Source: Streptomyces sp. CB02366
GTDB lineage: Bacteria; Actinomycetota; Actinomycetes; Streptomycetales; Streptomycetaceae
DNA length: 64,000 nucleotides
Reading direction: 5' to 3'
Assembly: GCF_001905905.1 (NCBI RefSeq)
Contig: NZ_LIVT01000001.1
Location: 913,952 to 977,951, forward strand
A model generated the notes under the pieces. It was not told the origin of the DNA and did not search any database. It saw only the letters and a program-made list of their open reading frames with translations. A program made the position numbers and the translations under genes. This document shows, in pieces, positions 47,814 through 57,312 of the stretch. The number at the start of each line of letters is the position of its first letter. Position 1 is the first letter of the stretch.

Positions 47814-49808
47814 ATGAACACCACGACCGCGTTCCCGTACGAGACCACCCGCGAGGACGTGTACATCCCGCTGCCCGACGGCACGGGGCTCTACGCCCGG
47901 ATCTGGCGGCCGCTGACCGAGGAACCGGTCCCCGCCCTGCTGGAGTACCTGCCCCACCGGCTCAGCGACCGGACCGCCCCCCGCGACCGGCAGCGCCACC
48001 CCTGGTACGCCGGGCACGGCTACGCCTCCGTACGGGTGGACGTGCGGGGCCACGGCAACAGCGAGGGGCTCCCGGGCGACGCGTACGACGAGCGGGAGCT
48101 CCAGGACGGGGTCGCCGTCATCCACTGGCTGGCCCAGCGGGAATGGTGCTCGGGGCGGGTCGGGATGTTCGGGATCTCGTGGGGCGGCGTCAACTCGCTC
48201 CAGATCGCCGCGCTCGCCCCGGAGCCGCTGAAGGCGGTCGTCACCGTCTGCTCGACCGACGACCGCTACGGCAACGGTGGGCACTACCTGGGCGGCTCGG
48301 TCCTCGCCGCGGGCATGCACGCGCGGGCGGCCGCCATGCTCGCCTCCGCCTGCCGGCCACCGGACCCGACGTACGTGGGCGACGGCTGGAAGGAGATGTG
48401 GCGGGAGCGGCTGGAGGCCGTGGAGCCCCTCGTCCACACCTGGCTGGCCCACCAGAGCCGCGACGCCTACTGGAAGCACGGCAGCGTCTGCGAGGACTAC
48501 GGCGCGATCAAGGCGGACGTGCTCGCGGTCGGCGGCTGGCACGACCCGTACCGGGACACCGTCCTGCGGCTGGTGGAGCACCTGGACCCGGGGCGGGTGC
48601 GCGGGATCATCGGGCCCTGGTCGCACCGGTACCCGGACCGGGGGACGGCGCCGGGGCCCGCGATCGGCTTCCTCCAGGAGACGCTGCGCTGGTGGGACCA
48701 GCACCTCAAGGGCAAGGAGACGGGCGTGATGCGGGAACCGCTGCTGCGGTCCTGGATCAGCGGCCCGCACCCGCCCGCCACGGCGTACGGGACGCTGCCC
48801 GGCCGCTGGGTCGGGGACACCTCCTGGCCCTCGGAGAACGTGACCCCGGTGGCGTACGCCCTCCAGGGCGGCGAGCGGATCGTCGCGTCGCCGCAGCAGA
48901 CCGGGCTCGACGCGGGCCGCTTCCTCCCCTTCGGCAACGCCGCGGACCTGCCGCCGGACCAGCGGGACGAGGACGCCAAGTCCGTGGCGTTCGAGTTCCC
49001 CGTCACGGACGCGCCGATCGAGATCCTCGGCCGCCCCCGGGTGAAGCTCCGCATCCGGATGGACGTGCCGCACGGCCAGGCCGTCGCCCGGCTCTGCGAC
49101 GTGGCGCCCGACGGCTCCTCCACGCTGATCACCCGGGGCGCCCTCAACTTCGCCGCCCGGCACGGCCGCGACCGCGCCGACGCCTGGCTCCCGGGCGAGC
49201 GGGAGGACGTGGTCCTCGACCTCGACGGCATCGGGCACGCCTTCGCACCCGGCCACCGCATCCGGATCGCGATCTCCTCCGCGTACTGGCCGTGGATCTG
49301 GCCCCGGGCGGGGTCGGCGGGCTTCACCCTCGACGCGGACGGCAGCTTCGTCGAACTGCCGGTGCGCCGTCACACCGAGGACCCGGCGATCGCCTTCGCC
49401 GAACCGGAGCAGTCCGAACCGCTCGGCACGGCCCGCCCCGCCCCCCTGGAGGAGCCGCGCCCCGAACGCCTCGTCGTCCGCGACGTCGCCGAGGGCGAAT
49501 GGCGCCTGGAGGCCGACCCCCGCTACGGCGGTACGCACGTCCACCCCGACGGCCTCGCCTACACCGAGGACGTCCTGGAGACGTGCACGATCCAGCAGGA
49601 CGACCCGCTCTCCGCCCGCACCCGCTCCGACTGGCGCGTCCGGCTGCACCGGCCGGAGGCCGCGTGGGACGTGGAGATCAGGACCCGTTCCGAGATCGCC
49701 GCCGACGAAGACGACTTCATCACGTCGAACGAGGTGGTCTGCAAGGACGGTGAGGAGGTCGTCTTCCACCGCACCTGGGAGAAGCGCATCCCGCGCACGA
49801 CGGGCTGA
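47814..49808 (+). CDS. CocE/NonD-family hydrolase (X-Pro dipeptidyl-peptidase-like)
   Basis: A 664-residue serine hydrolase: the N-terminal catalytic alpha/beta domain with the nucleophile Ser122 in MFGISWGGVNS, then a cap, and a C-terminal jelly-roll domain (FEFPVTDAPIEILGRPRVKL). It resembles the cocaine esterase/NonD group, which hydrolyse ester or amide bonds of small acyl compounds. The C-terminal galactose-binding-like domain has the typical RIRMDVPHGQAVARLCDVAPDG segment. No signal peptide, so cytosolic. A 38-codon open stretch beginning TTG at 47701 ends in ATGA overlap with this start, but looks too Pro-rich to be a certain gene. Confidence 0.9.
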   Translation: MNTTTAFPYETTREDVYIPLPDGTGLYARIWRPLTEEPVPALLEYLPHRLSDRTAPRDRQRHPWYAGHGYASVRVDVRGHGNSEGLPGDAYDERELQDGVAVIHWLAQREWCSGRVGMFGISWGGVNSLQIAALAPEPLKAVVTVCSTDDRYGNGGHYLGGSVLAAGMHARAAAMLASACRPPDPTYVGDGWKEMWRERLEAVEPLVHTWLAHQSRDAYWKHGSVCEDYGAIKADVLAVGGWHDPYRDTVLRLVEHLDPGRVRGIIGPWSHRYPDRGTAPGPAIGFLQETLRWWDQHLKGKETGVMREPLLRSWISGPHPPATAYGTLPGRWVGDTSWPSENVTPVAYALQGGERIVASPQQTGLDAGRFLPFGNAADLPPDQRDEDAKSVAFEFPVTDAPIEILGRPRVKLRIRMDVPHGQAVARLCDVAPDGSSTLITRGALNFAARHGRDRADAWLPGEREDVVLDLDGIGHAFAPGHRIRIAISSAYWPWIWPRAGSAGFTLDADGSFVELPVRRHTEDPAIAFAEPEQSEPLGTARPAPLEEPRPERLVVRDVAEGEWRLEADPRYGGTHVHPDGLAYTEDVLETCTIQQDDPLSARTRSDWRVRLHRPEAAWDVEIRTRSEIAADEDDFITSNEVVCKDGEEVVFHRTWEKRIPRTTG

Positions 49809-49968
49809 ACGGCGCGGACGCACCCCCTCACGGGCCCCCGGCGCTCCGGGGACCTGACGAACTTTCCGGGCATTAGGCGCAGTTGGGGACGGTCAGGGCA
49901 CTGACGCCGGGTAGGAGCCCCGACGTAACGTGTCCCCCAACACGACCTGGAAAGCGAGGCAGCACCAC

Positions 49969-51198
49969 ATGCCCGAGCAGAGCAGCCCGCTCGATCTGGC
50001 CGAGGGCGACCCCTTCGGCCCGCACAACCTTCCGTACGGTGTGTTCTCCGCCCCCGACCACCCCGGCGTCCGGCGGGTCGGCGTCCGCATCGGCAACCAC
50101 GTCCTGGACGCCGGGGCCGCCGCCCACGCCCTGGGCTCCCCCTACGCGCAGCTGCTCGCGCAGCCGAGCCTGACGCCGCTGCTCGCGGCGGGCCGCACCG
50201 CCTGGAGCGACGTGCGCCGCGCGCTCACCGCCTGGCTGACCGTCCCCGCCCACCGCGCGGACATCGAGCCGCTGCTGCACCCGGTGGACGCGGTGACCCT
50301 GCACCTGCCGTACGAGGTGGCGGACTACGTCGACTTCTACGCCAGCGAGCACCACGCCACCAACGTCGGAAAGATCTTCCGGCCGGACGGCGACGCGCTC
50401 ACCCCCAACTGGAAGCACCTGCCGATCGGTTACCACGGCCGCTCCGGCACCGTCGTGGTCTCCGGCGCCGACGTGGTGCGCCCCCGCGGCCAGCGCAAGG
50501 CCCCCACCGACCCGGCGCCCGTCTTTGGGCCCTCGGTGAAACTCGACATCGAGGCCGAGGTCGGCTTCGTCGTCGGCGTCCCCTCCGCGCAGGGCGTCCC
50601 GGTGCCGCTGGCCGACTTCCGCGAGCACGTCTTCGGCCTCTTCCTCCTCAACGACTGGTCGGCACGCGACCTCCAGGCGTGGGAGTACGTGCCGCTCGGT
50701 CCGTTCCTCGGCAAGTCCTTCGCCACCTCCGTCTCCGCCTGGGTCACCCCGCTGGAGGCCCTGGACGCGGCGCGCATCGCACCGCCCGCCCGGGACGTCC
50801 CGCTCCTGCCCTACCTCGACGACGCCGGGGAGGAGGAGCCGGGCGGCTTCGACATCCGGATCACCGTGGAGATCAACGGCCAGGCCGTCGCCGAGCCGCC
50901 GTTCGCCTCGATGTACTGGACGGCCGCCCAGCAGCTCGCCCACATGACGGTCAACGGCGCGTCGCTGCGCACCGGCGACCTGTACGGCTCCGGCACCGTC
51001 AGCGGCCCCGAGCCCGGCCAGCGCGGCTCCCTCCTGGAGCTGACCTGGAACGGCAGCGAGCCGCTCGAACTGGCCGAGGGCAAGCGGACGTTCCTGGAGG
51101 ACGGCGACACGGTCACGCTGACCGCGTGGGCCCCCGGCCCGCACGGCACCCGCGTGGGCCTCGGCGACGTGACCGGAAGGATCGTCACCGCGCCATGA
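49969..51198 (+). CDS. fahA: Fumarylacetoacetase
   Basis: A 409-residue enzyme of tyrosine/homogentisate breakdown: it splits fumarylacetoacetate into fumarate and acetoacetate in the cytosol. Hallmarks are the N-terminal domain PFGPHNLPYGVFSAPD, the YVDFYASEHHATNVGKIFRP segment (Asp and His of the metal site/triad), the PIGYHGRSGTVVVSG stretch, and the FGPSVKLDIEAEVGFVVG block with the metal-binding Glu residues. The ATG at 49969 follows GAGG at 9 bases and gives the usual start. It overlaps the GPP34 gene by ATGA. Other genes of tyrosine degradation are not in the window. Confidence 0.95.
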   Translation: MPEQSSPLDLAEGDPFGPHNLPYGVFSAPDHPGVRRVGVRIGNHVLDAGAAAHALGSPYAQLLAQPSLTPLLAAGRTAWSDVRRALTAWLTVPAHRADIEPLLHPVDAVTLHLPYEVADYVDFYASEHHATNVGKIFRPDGDALTPNWKHLPIGYHGRSGTVVVSGADVVRPRGQRKAPTDPAPVFGPSVKLDIEAEVGFVVGVPSAQGVPVPLADFREHVFGLFLLNDWSARDLQAWEYVPLGPFLGKSFATSVSAWVTPLEALDAARIAPPARDVPLLPYLDDAGEEEPGGFDIRITVEINGQAVAEPPFASMYWTAAQQLAHMTVNGASLRTGDLYGSGTVSGPEPGQRGSLLELTWNGSEPLELAEGKRTFLEDGDTVTLTAWAPGPHGTRVGLGDVTGRIVTAP

Positions 51199-51899
51199 CG
51201 GACGACGCCTCCGCACTGACGCTGCCCGAGGAACTGCTCCTGCTCGCGCTGGACACCGAGCGCGGCAAGCCGCTCTGCAGCCGGGCGTACCTGCGGTACG
51301 GCGTGGCGGGCGCGGTCCTCGCCGAGCTGGAGCTCCAGGGCCGCATCCGCGAGGAGCGCGGCCGGGTCCGGGTGGTCAACCCCCTGGGCCCGGCCCACCC
51401 CCTGCTCGCCCCGCTGCTGGGGACGCTCGGCGCACCGGCCAAGAAGAACCGCTTCCTCTCCAACACCAGCCCCCGGGTCTGGATACGGCAGTACGGCCGG
51501 AACACCGAGGAAAGCCACCTGGCCCACCTGGTCGAGCGGGGCCTCCTGCGCCGCGAGTCCCGCCGCTTCCTCGGTGTCTTCCCCTACCAGCGGCACTTCC
51601 CCGGCGACCCCGACCTGGCCGGCGCCGCCCGGTGGCGCTTCGGCCAGGCCGAGGCACGGGGCTTCCCGGACCGGCGCAGCCGCGTCCTCGCCGGCCTCGT
51701 CTCGGCGACCGGCCTCGCCGGCACCCTCACCGCCAAGGGGCGCGAAGGCCGCTCGGCGATGAGGACCGTGCGCCGCACCCACTGGATCGCCGCGGCCGTC
51801 CACCACAACGTCCGCCGGAACCAGTCGAGCAGCGGCGGGGGCGACGGCGGCGGCTGGAGCGACGGCGGGAGCGGAGGGTGCGGCGGGGGCGGCGACTAG
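51195..51899 (+). CDS. GPP34-family (GOLPH3/Vps74-like) phosphoprotein
   Basis: A 234-residue protein of the GPP34 family: ALTLPEELLLLALDTERGKP at the start and YGVAGAVLAELELQGRI are diagnostic. The eukaryotic relatives bind phosphatidylinositol-4-phosphate at the Golgi; actinobacterial ones are common, of unknown function, and often carry a Gly/Ser-rich tail, as here (last 30 residues). It is coupled to fahA by ATGA, yet no metabolic link is known. It is most likely a soluble protein that meets membranes. Confidence 0.85.
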   Translation: MTDDASALTLPEELLLLALDTERGKPLCSRAYLRYGVAGAVLAELELQGRIREERGRVRVVNPLGPAHPLLAPLLGTLGAPAKKNRFLSNTSPRVWIRQYGRNTEESHLAHLVERGLLRRESRRFLGVFPYQRHFPGDPDLAGAARWRFGQAEARGFPDRRSRVLAGLVSATGLAGTLTAKGREGRSAMRTVRRTHWIAAAVHHNVRRNQSSSGGGDGGGWSDGGSGGCGGGGD

Positions 51900-51978
51900 G
51901 GTCTGTCGTCACCCTGCCCTCGTCACCCTGCCGTCGTCGCCCGGCAGGGGTCGCCCGGCAGGGGTCGCGGGACAGCCC

Positions 51979-52389
51979 TCAGGAGCGCCCGGGCCACGTG
52001 GGGCCCTCGTCGGTCCAGACGACGCCCTTGTTGCGGCATAGGCAGAAGGGGTGGCCGATGGGGTCGGTGTAGACACGCCAGCCGTAGCCCTCGGGGCCGA
52101 CGGAGTCCTGTCGCAGGGTCGCGCCGAGGGCCAGGACGCGGCGCTGCTCGGCCTCGATGTCGTCGACTTCGAAGTCGAGGTGGAACTGCTTGGGGTGCTC
52201 GCTGCCGGGCCACTGCGGCGCGCGGTAGTCCTCCACCCGGATGAAGGCCAGTTCGACCTCGCCGAACTGGATACCGGCCCAGTCCTCGTCACTGCTCTTC
52301 TTGATCGGACGCCCCGTCACCTCGGAGTAGAAGGCCGCCAGAGCCATCGTGTCGGGGCAGTCGATGATGAAGTCGGTGAGTCGCAGCAT
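51979..52389 (-). CDS. VOC-family protein
   Basis: A 136-residue glyoxalase/dioxygenase-fold protein: LTDFIIDCPDTMALAAFYSEVTG at the start, HLDFEVDDIEAEQRRVLALGA in the middle and WRVYTDPIGHPFCLC near the end mark the two-repeat fold, with metal ligands His in QFHLDFEV and Glu-like acids. The substrate is unknown. It is convergent with the GPP34 gene. The start at 52389 matches the family's usual MLRLTDF opening. The C-terminal VWTDEGPTWPG is an extra tail. Confidence 0.82.
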   Translation of the reverse strand: MLRLTDFIIDCPDTMALAAFYSEVTGRPIKKSSDEDWAGIQFGEVELAFIRVEDYRAPQWPGSEHPKQFHLDFEVDDIEAEQRRVLALGATLRQDSVGPEGYGWRVYTDPIGHPFCLCRNKGVVWTDEGPTWPGRS

Positions 52390-52421
52390 CCGGCGATCCT
52401 GCCACAGGGCCCGTCGGAGCG

Positions 52422-52622
52422 GCCACGGACCGCTTCCACGAGAGGGGGCGGGGGCCAGGCGCCCGTCACTCCGGCTCGCCCGAGGAACTGAAGGCCCTGA
52501 TCGCCCTGGCCCCGCACCTCCCGAACCCCACGTACCGGAACCAGTTGATCGACCACGCGTGCGCGGGCCCGAAGCTGCCCCGCCTGCTCGCGGCCAGGGC
52601 CCGCCGCCTCCGGACGAAGTGA
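52422..52622 (+). pseudogene. C-terminal remnant of a helical protein without a start
   Basis: The + frame ending TGA at 52620-52622 reads a convincing helical segment (EELKALIALAPHLPNPTYRN, then IDHACAGPKLPRLLAARARR), unlike the low-complexity sequence of the other frames. No ATG, GTG or TTG is found in this frame back to 52383, so the 5' part is missing. It looks like the tail of a disrupted conserved protein in the 52390-52733 gap. A non-standard start is the alternative. Confidence 0.45.
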
Positions 52623-52733
52623 GAGCGCGTAGGTCAGCCACGCGGGGCCCGTTCGCACGTTCGGGTCATCCGGATCCGGTTCCCGGCGGATACGCTGGTC
52701 GGGCCCGCGAGACTCCTCCCCATGGGAGCAATG

Positions 52734-53342
52734 ATGAGCATCGAACCCGAGGCGTCCGAGCCGCGGTGGGCGGTTCCGCCCGAGGGCGGCTGGACCGCCG
52801 ATGACCTGGACACACTCCCGAATCTGCCTCCGCATACGGAGCTGATCGACGGGAGCCTCGTCTTCGTGAGTCCGCAGACCCTTTTCCATTCGCGAGCGGT
52901 CAGTTTCTTCGAATGGCAGCTGCAGTCCTTGGTGCCGCCCGGGCTGGAGGTCGTGCGCGAGTTCACCATCGACATCGACCGCTACAACCGGCCCGAGCCC
53001 GATGTGATCGTCATCGACGGTGACGTCATCCAGGACGCGGACCAGACCCGGTTCCCCGCCGAGGCGGTGCGCCTGGCCATCGAGGTCGTCTCACCGGAGT
53101 CCCGGTCCCGCGACCGGGAGACCAAGCCCGTGAAGTACGCCCGCGCGGCCATCCCCCACTACTGGCGGGTGGAGAACCACGACGGGCGGGCCGTGGTGTA
53201 CGTCTTCGAGCGGGAGCCGGCCACCGGCGCCTACACCTCGACCGGGATCTTCCACGACCGGATGAAGGTGCCGGTGCCCTTCGCCGTGGACCTGGACCTG
53301 ACGGCGATCACGCCCCGCCGCCGGGCGGTGGACCCGCGGTAG
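52734..53342 (+). CDS. Uma2-family (DUF820) PD-(D/E)XK nuclease-like protein
   Basis: A 202-residue protein of the Uma2 family of putative restriction-endonuclease folds. The core NRPEPDVIVIDGD (Asp) and LAIEVVSPESRSRDRETK (Glu, then Lys) are the PD-(D/E)XK catalytic pattern. Such proteins are very frequent in actinobacteria and cyanobacteria, often as many paralogues, and their targets are not known. The ATG at 52734 was chosen because GGGAG ends 5 bases before it, whereas the ATG at 52731 lies only 2 bases after it. It is a stand-alone gene next to the truncated reading frame. Confidence 0.87.
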   Translation: MSIEPEASEPRWAVPPEGGWTADDLDTLPNLPPHTELIDGSLVFVSPQTLFHSRAVSFFEWQLQSLVPPGLEVVREFTIDIDRYNRPEPDVIVIDGDVIQDADQTRFPAEAVRLAIEVVSPESRSRDRETKPVKYARAAIPHYWRVENHDGRAVVYVFEREPATGAYTSTGIFHDRMKVPVPFAVDLDLTAITPRRRAVDPR

Positions 53343-53394
53343 ACCCCGCCACCCCTCGGCCTCACCGCCCCTCGGCCCCGCCGCCCGGCACGCC

Positions 53395-55482
53395 TCACTC
53401 GTACTCGGGCGGTTCCTCGTCCCAGGCGAACTCGGGGTCGCCGTACTGCTGCGCCGGAACGGCCGGGGCCTGCGGACGAGCCGGGGCCGGGCGCGACGCG
53501 GGAGCCGGGGCCGGAGGCGTCCGGGGGGCCGGAGCCGCCGGTGCTTCGGCGGGCGCCGGGGCCGGTGCTTCCAAGGGCGGGGCGGCGTCCTCGCCGCCCG
53601 CCGTCCGGGCCAGGACCTCCAGCACGCCCTCCCCGTAGGTCGCGAGCTTCTTCTCGCCCAGGCCGCTGACGCCTCCCAGCTCCCCGATCGTCGTCGGGTG
53701 GACGGTGGCGATCTCCCGCAGCGTCGCGTCGTGGAAGATGACGTACGCCGGGACGCCCTGCTCCTTCGCCGTCGCCCCGCGCCAGGCGCGCAGCGCCTCG
53801 AAGACCGGGACGGCGGAGGCGGGGAGGTCGGCGACGGCCGCCTTGCCCTTGCCGCCCCTGGAGCCGCCCGCCGAGGACGACGAGCGGGACGTGGGCTTCT
53901 TCGGCTCCTTGCGGAGCAGCACTTCCCGCTCCCGGCCCAGCACCGTCGCGCTCTCGTCGGTCAGCACCAGCGTGCCGTACTCCCCCTCGACGGCGAGCAG
54001 CCCCTGCGCCAGCAGCTGGCGGACCACCCCGCGCCACTCCGCCTCGGCCAGCTCCTCGCCGATGCCGAAGACGGAGAGCTGGTCGTGGTCGAACTGGATG
54101 ACCTTGGCGGTCTTGCGGCCCAGCAGGATGTCGATGATCTGGCCCGCCCCGAACTTCTGGTTCCGCTCGCGCTTGAGCCGCACCACCGTGGAGAGCAGCT
54201 TCTGCGAGACGACCGTGCCGTCCCAGGTCTCCGGCGGGGCGAGGCAGGTGTCGCAGTTGCCGCAAGCGGGGGCCGCGGGCTCCTGGCCGAAGTAGGTCAG
54301 CAGCTGGGCCCGGCGGCACTGGACCGTCTCGCACAGGGCGAGCATGGAGTCCAGGTGGGAGGCGGCCCGGCGGCGGAACGCCTCGTCGCCCTCGCCGCCC
54401 TGGATGAGCTTGCGCTGCTGGACGACGTCCTGGAGCCCGTACGCCATCCACGCCGTGGACGGCTCGCCGTCACGGCCGGCGCGGCCGGTTTCCTGGTAGT
54501 AGCCCTCGACGGACTTGGGCAGGTCCACATGGGCGACGAAGCGGACGTCCGGCTTGTCGATGCCCATGCCGAACGCGATCGTCGCGACGACGACGAGCCC
54601 CTCCTCACGGAGGAACCGCGCCTGGTGGGCGGCGCGCGTCCGGGCGTCCAGACCCGCGTGGTACGGAACGGCCTCCACGCCGTTGCGGCTGAGGTATTCC
54701 GCGATCTTCTCGGTGGAGTTGCGCGAGAGGCAGTAGACGATGCCCGCGTCCCCGGCGTGCTCCTCCTGGAGGAAGGAGAGGAGCTGCTTCTTCGGGTCGG
54801 ACTTCGGCACGATCCGGTACTGGATGTTCGGCCGGTCGAAGCTCGCGACGAAGTGCTTCGCGTCCGGCATGGAGAGGCGGCGGGTGATCTCCTCGTGCGT
54901 GGCGTGGGTCGCGGTCGCCGTCAGGGCGATGCGCGGCACGTCCGGCCAGCGCTCGCCGAGCACGGACAGGGCCAGGTAGTCCGGGCGGAAGTCGTGGCCC
55001 CACTGGGCGACGCAGTGCGCCTCGTCGATCGCGAAGACCGAGACCTCGCCCCGGGCCAGCAGGGAGAGCGTGGAGTCCAGGCGCAGCCGCTCGGGCGCCA
55101 GGTAGAGGATGTCCAGCTCGCCCGCGAGGAACTGCGCCTCCATCGAACGGCGCTCGTCGAAGTCCTGCGTGGAGTTCATGAAGCCGGCCCGGACGCCGAG
55201 CGCGCGCAGGGCGTCGACCTGGTCCTGCATGAGGGCGATCAGCGGGGAGACGACGACGCCGGTGCCCCGGCGGACCAGGGACGGGATCTGGTAGCAGAGG
55301 GACTTTCCACCGCCGGTGGGCATGAGGACGACCGCGTCGCCGCCCGCCACCACGTGCTCGATGATCGCGCCCTGCTCGCCGCGGAACGACTCGTACCCGA
55401 AGACGCGGTGCAGCGTCCGCCGGGCCTCGCTCTCCTCGCCCGTGCCGACGTCGGCGCCGCTCACCGTCGCGGTCTCATCCAT
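53395..55482 (-). CDS. recQ: RecQ-family ATP-dependent DNA helicase
   Basis: A 695-residue helicase. MPTGGGKS (motif I), [13 protein letters not shown] (Ia), IDEAHC (motif II), ALTATAT (III) and [13 protein letters not shown] (VI) are complete. A zinc-binding section with CGNCDTC, an RQC winged-helix part and an HRDC domain (about 545-620) follow, then a long Pro/Ala tail of 85 residues unusual in E. coli RecQ. It unwinds 3'-5' in repair and recombination. The ATG at 55482 is preceded by GAGG at 7 bases; a GTG at 55488 is the alternative. Confidence 0.95.
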   Translation of the reverse strand: MDETATVSGADVGTGEESEARRTLHRVFGYESFRGEQGAIIEHVVAGGDAVVLMPTGGGKSLCYQIPSLVRRGTGVVVSPLIALMQDQVDALRALGVRAGFMNSTQDFDERRSMEAQFLAGELDILYLAPERLRLDSTLSLLARGEVSVFAIDEAHCVAQWGHDFRPDYLALSVLGERWPDVPRIALTATATHATHEEITRRLSMPDAKHFVASFDRPNIQYRIVPKSDPKKQLLSFLQEEHAGDAGIVYCLSRNSTEKIAEYLSRNGVEAVPYHAGLDARTRAAHQARFLREEGLVVVATIAFGMGIDKPDVRFVAHVDLPKSVEGYYQETGRAGRDGEPSTAWMAYGLQDVVQQRKLIQGGEGDEAFRRRAASHLDSMLALCETVQCRRAQLLTYFGQEPAAPACGNCDTCLAPPETWDGTVVSQKLLSTVVRLKRERNQKFGAGQIIDILLGRKTAKVIQFDHDQLSVFGIGEELAEAEWRGVVRQLLAQGLLAVEGEYGTLVLTDESATVLGREREVLLRKEPKKPTSRSSSSAGGSRGGKGKAAVADLPASAVPVFEALRAWRGATAKEQGVPAYVIFHDATLREIATVHPTTIGELGGVSGLGEKKLATYGEGVLEVLARTAGGEDAAPPLEAPAPAPAEAPAAPAPRTPPAPAPASRPAPARPQAPAVPAQQYGDPEFAWDEEPPEYE

Positions 55483-55647
55483 GCTCACGCCTCATGCTCT
55501 GTCCCCCGGGGGCCCGCTCGCCCGGCCCGGTCCGTCCTGCTCTCGTCCCCGTCCACGATAGGCGGAGGGAACGACAACGCCGGACGGTCTGTGGATATCC
55601 GACCGTCCGGCGCTGCCGGCACGCATACCGCGGGCGACCCGCGCGGG

Positions 55648-57312
55648 CTACCGCACGAAGACCCCCGCCTGGCTCGCCAGGTCCAGGAAGTACTGCGGGG
55701 CCAGCCCCAGCACCAGGGTGACGGCGACGCCGACCGCGATCGTCGTCATGGTCAGCGGGGACGGGACGGCGACCGTGGGGCCGTCCGCCTTCGGCTCGCT
55801 GAAGAACATGAGGACGATCACGCGGATGTAGAAGAACGCCGCGACGGCCGAGGAGATCACACCGACGACGACCAGCGCCCCGGCCCCGCCCTCGGCGGCC
55901 GCCTTGAACACCGCGAACTTGCCCGAGAACCCGGAGGTCAGCGGGATGCCCGCGAAGGCCAGCAGGAACACCGCGAAGACCGCCGCGACCAGCGGCGAGC
56001 GGCGGCCGAGCCCGGCCCACTTCGAGAGGTGGGTGGCCTCCCCGCCGGCGTCCCGCACCAGCGTGACGACGGCGAACGCGCCGACCGTCACGAAGGAGTA
56101 GGCCAGCAGGTAGAAGAGGACCGAGGAGATGCCCTCCGGGTTGGCCGCGATGACGCCCGCGAGGATGAAGCCCGCGTGCGCGATCGAGGAGTAGGCCAGC
56201 AGCCGCTTGATGTCGGTCTGGGTGATCGCGACGATCGCACCGGCCAGCATGGTGACGATGGCCACCGCCCACATGACCGGCCGCAGGTCCCAGGTGAGGC
56301 CCGGCAGCGCCACGTACAGCAGGCGCAGCAGCGCGCCGAACGCGGCGACCTTCGTCGCGGCGGCCATGAAGCCGGTGACCGGGGTCGGGGCGCCCTGGTA
56401 CACGTCCGGGGTCCACATGTGGAACGGAACCGCGCCGACCTTGAAGAGCAGACCGGTCAGGATCATCGCGCCGCCGATGAGCAGCAGCGCGTCGTTGCCC
56501 ATGGTGTCGGCGAGGGCCGGGTCGATCTCCAGGACCGAGCCGTCGACGACGTTGGCGATCTCGGCGTACGACAGGGAGCCCGCGTAACCGTAGAGGAGGG
56601 CGATCCCGAAGAGCAGGAACGCCGAGGAGAACGCGCCGAGGAGGAAGTACTTCACGGCCGCCTCCTGCGACATCAGCCGCTTGCGGCGGGCGACGGCGCA
56701 CAGGAGGTAGAGCGGGAGCGAGAAGACTTCCAGCGCGATGAAGAGGGTCAGCAGGTCGTTGGCGGCCGGGAAGACCAGCAGCCCCGCCACCGAGAACAGC
56801 AGGAGCGGGAAGACCTCGGTGGTGGTGAATCCGGCCCGCACCGCGGCCTTCTCGCCCTCGCCGCCGGGTACGGCCCCGGGCTGGGCGGCGAACGAGTCGA
56901 CGCGGTTGCCGTCGCTGCCGGGGTCGAGCCGGCGTTCGGCGAAGGTGAACACCGCCACCATGGCGACCAGGAGGATGGTGCCCTGGAGGAACAGGGTGGG
57001 GCCGTCGATCGCGATGGCGCCCATGGCCGCGATCTGCGCCTTCGTGGTGCCGTACCCTCCGGCGGCGAGGCCGACGATCGCGGCGAACGAGGCGGCGACC
57101 GCCACCACGCTCAGGAAGAGCTGGGAGTGGTAGCGGGCCCGGCGCGGCACGAATGCCTCCACCAGGATGCCCAGGACGGCCGCGATCACGATGATCAGGA
57201 CCGGCATGAGCTGGGTGTACTCGATCTCCGGCATGGTGAACGAGTTGCCCGGCGCCGCCGATGTCACCCCGCTCGCCGTCGTCCACAGATCGTGGACAGC
57301 TGTTGCGCTCAC
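55648..57312 (-). CDS. nuoN: NADH-quinone oxidoreductase subunit N
   Basis: A 554-residue, 14-helix antiporter-like subunit at the proton-pumping arm of complex I. Conserved blocks include KYFLLGAFSSAFLLFGIALLYG, GAVPFHMWTPDVYQGAPTPV and TQTDIKRLLAYSSIAHAGF with the essential Lys residues and TM5 Glu. It passes protons through the membrane, coupled to quinone reduction. A GTG start overlaps the nuoM stop by GTGA. It is the last gene of the operon; its C-terminal helix has the motif FLDLASQAGVFV. A linker of about 25 residues near 125 (Pro/Gly/Glu-rich) is probably a loop. Confidence 0.95.
   Translation of the reverse strand: MSATAVHDLWTTASGVTSAAPGNSFTMPEIEYTQLMPVLIIVIAAVLGILVEAFVPRRARYHSQLFLSVVAVAASFAAIVGLAAGGYGTTKAQIAAMGAIAIDGPTLFLQGTILLVAMVAVFTFAERRLDPGSDGNRVDSFAAQPGAVPGGEGEKAAVRAGFTTTEVFPLLLFSVAGLLVFPAANDLLTLFIALEVFSLPLYLLCAVARRKRLMSQEAAVKYFLLGAFSSAFLLFGIALLYGYAGSLSYAEIANVVDGSVLEIDPALADTMGNDALLLIGGAMILTGLLFKVGAVPFHMWTPDVYQGAPTPVTGFMAAATKVAAFGALLRLLYVALPGLTWDLRPVMWAVAIVTMLAGAIVAITQTDIKRLLAYSSIAHAGFILAGVIAANPEGISSVLFYLLAYSFVTVGAFAVVTLVRDAGGEATHLSKWAGLGRRSPLVAAVFAVFLLAFAGIPLTSGFSGKFAVFKAAAEGGAGALVVVGVISSAVAAFFYIRVIVLMFFSEPKADGPTVAVPSPLTMTTIAVGVAVTLVLGLAPQYFLDLASQAGVFVR

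Noticed and set aside
47701..47817. Possible 38-codon upstream gene overlapping the CocE-type start by ATGA
   Set aside because: It is Pro/Ala-rich with a TTG start and no homologue that I recognise; the overlap alone is weak support.
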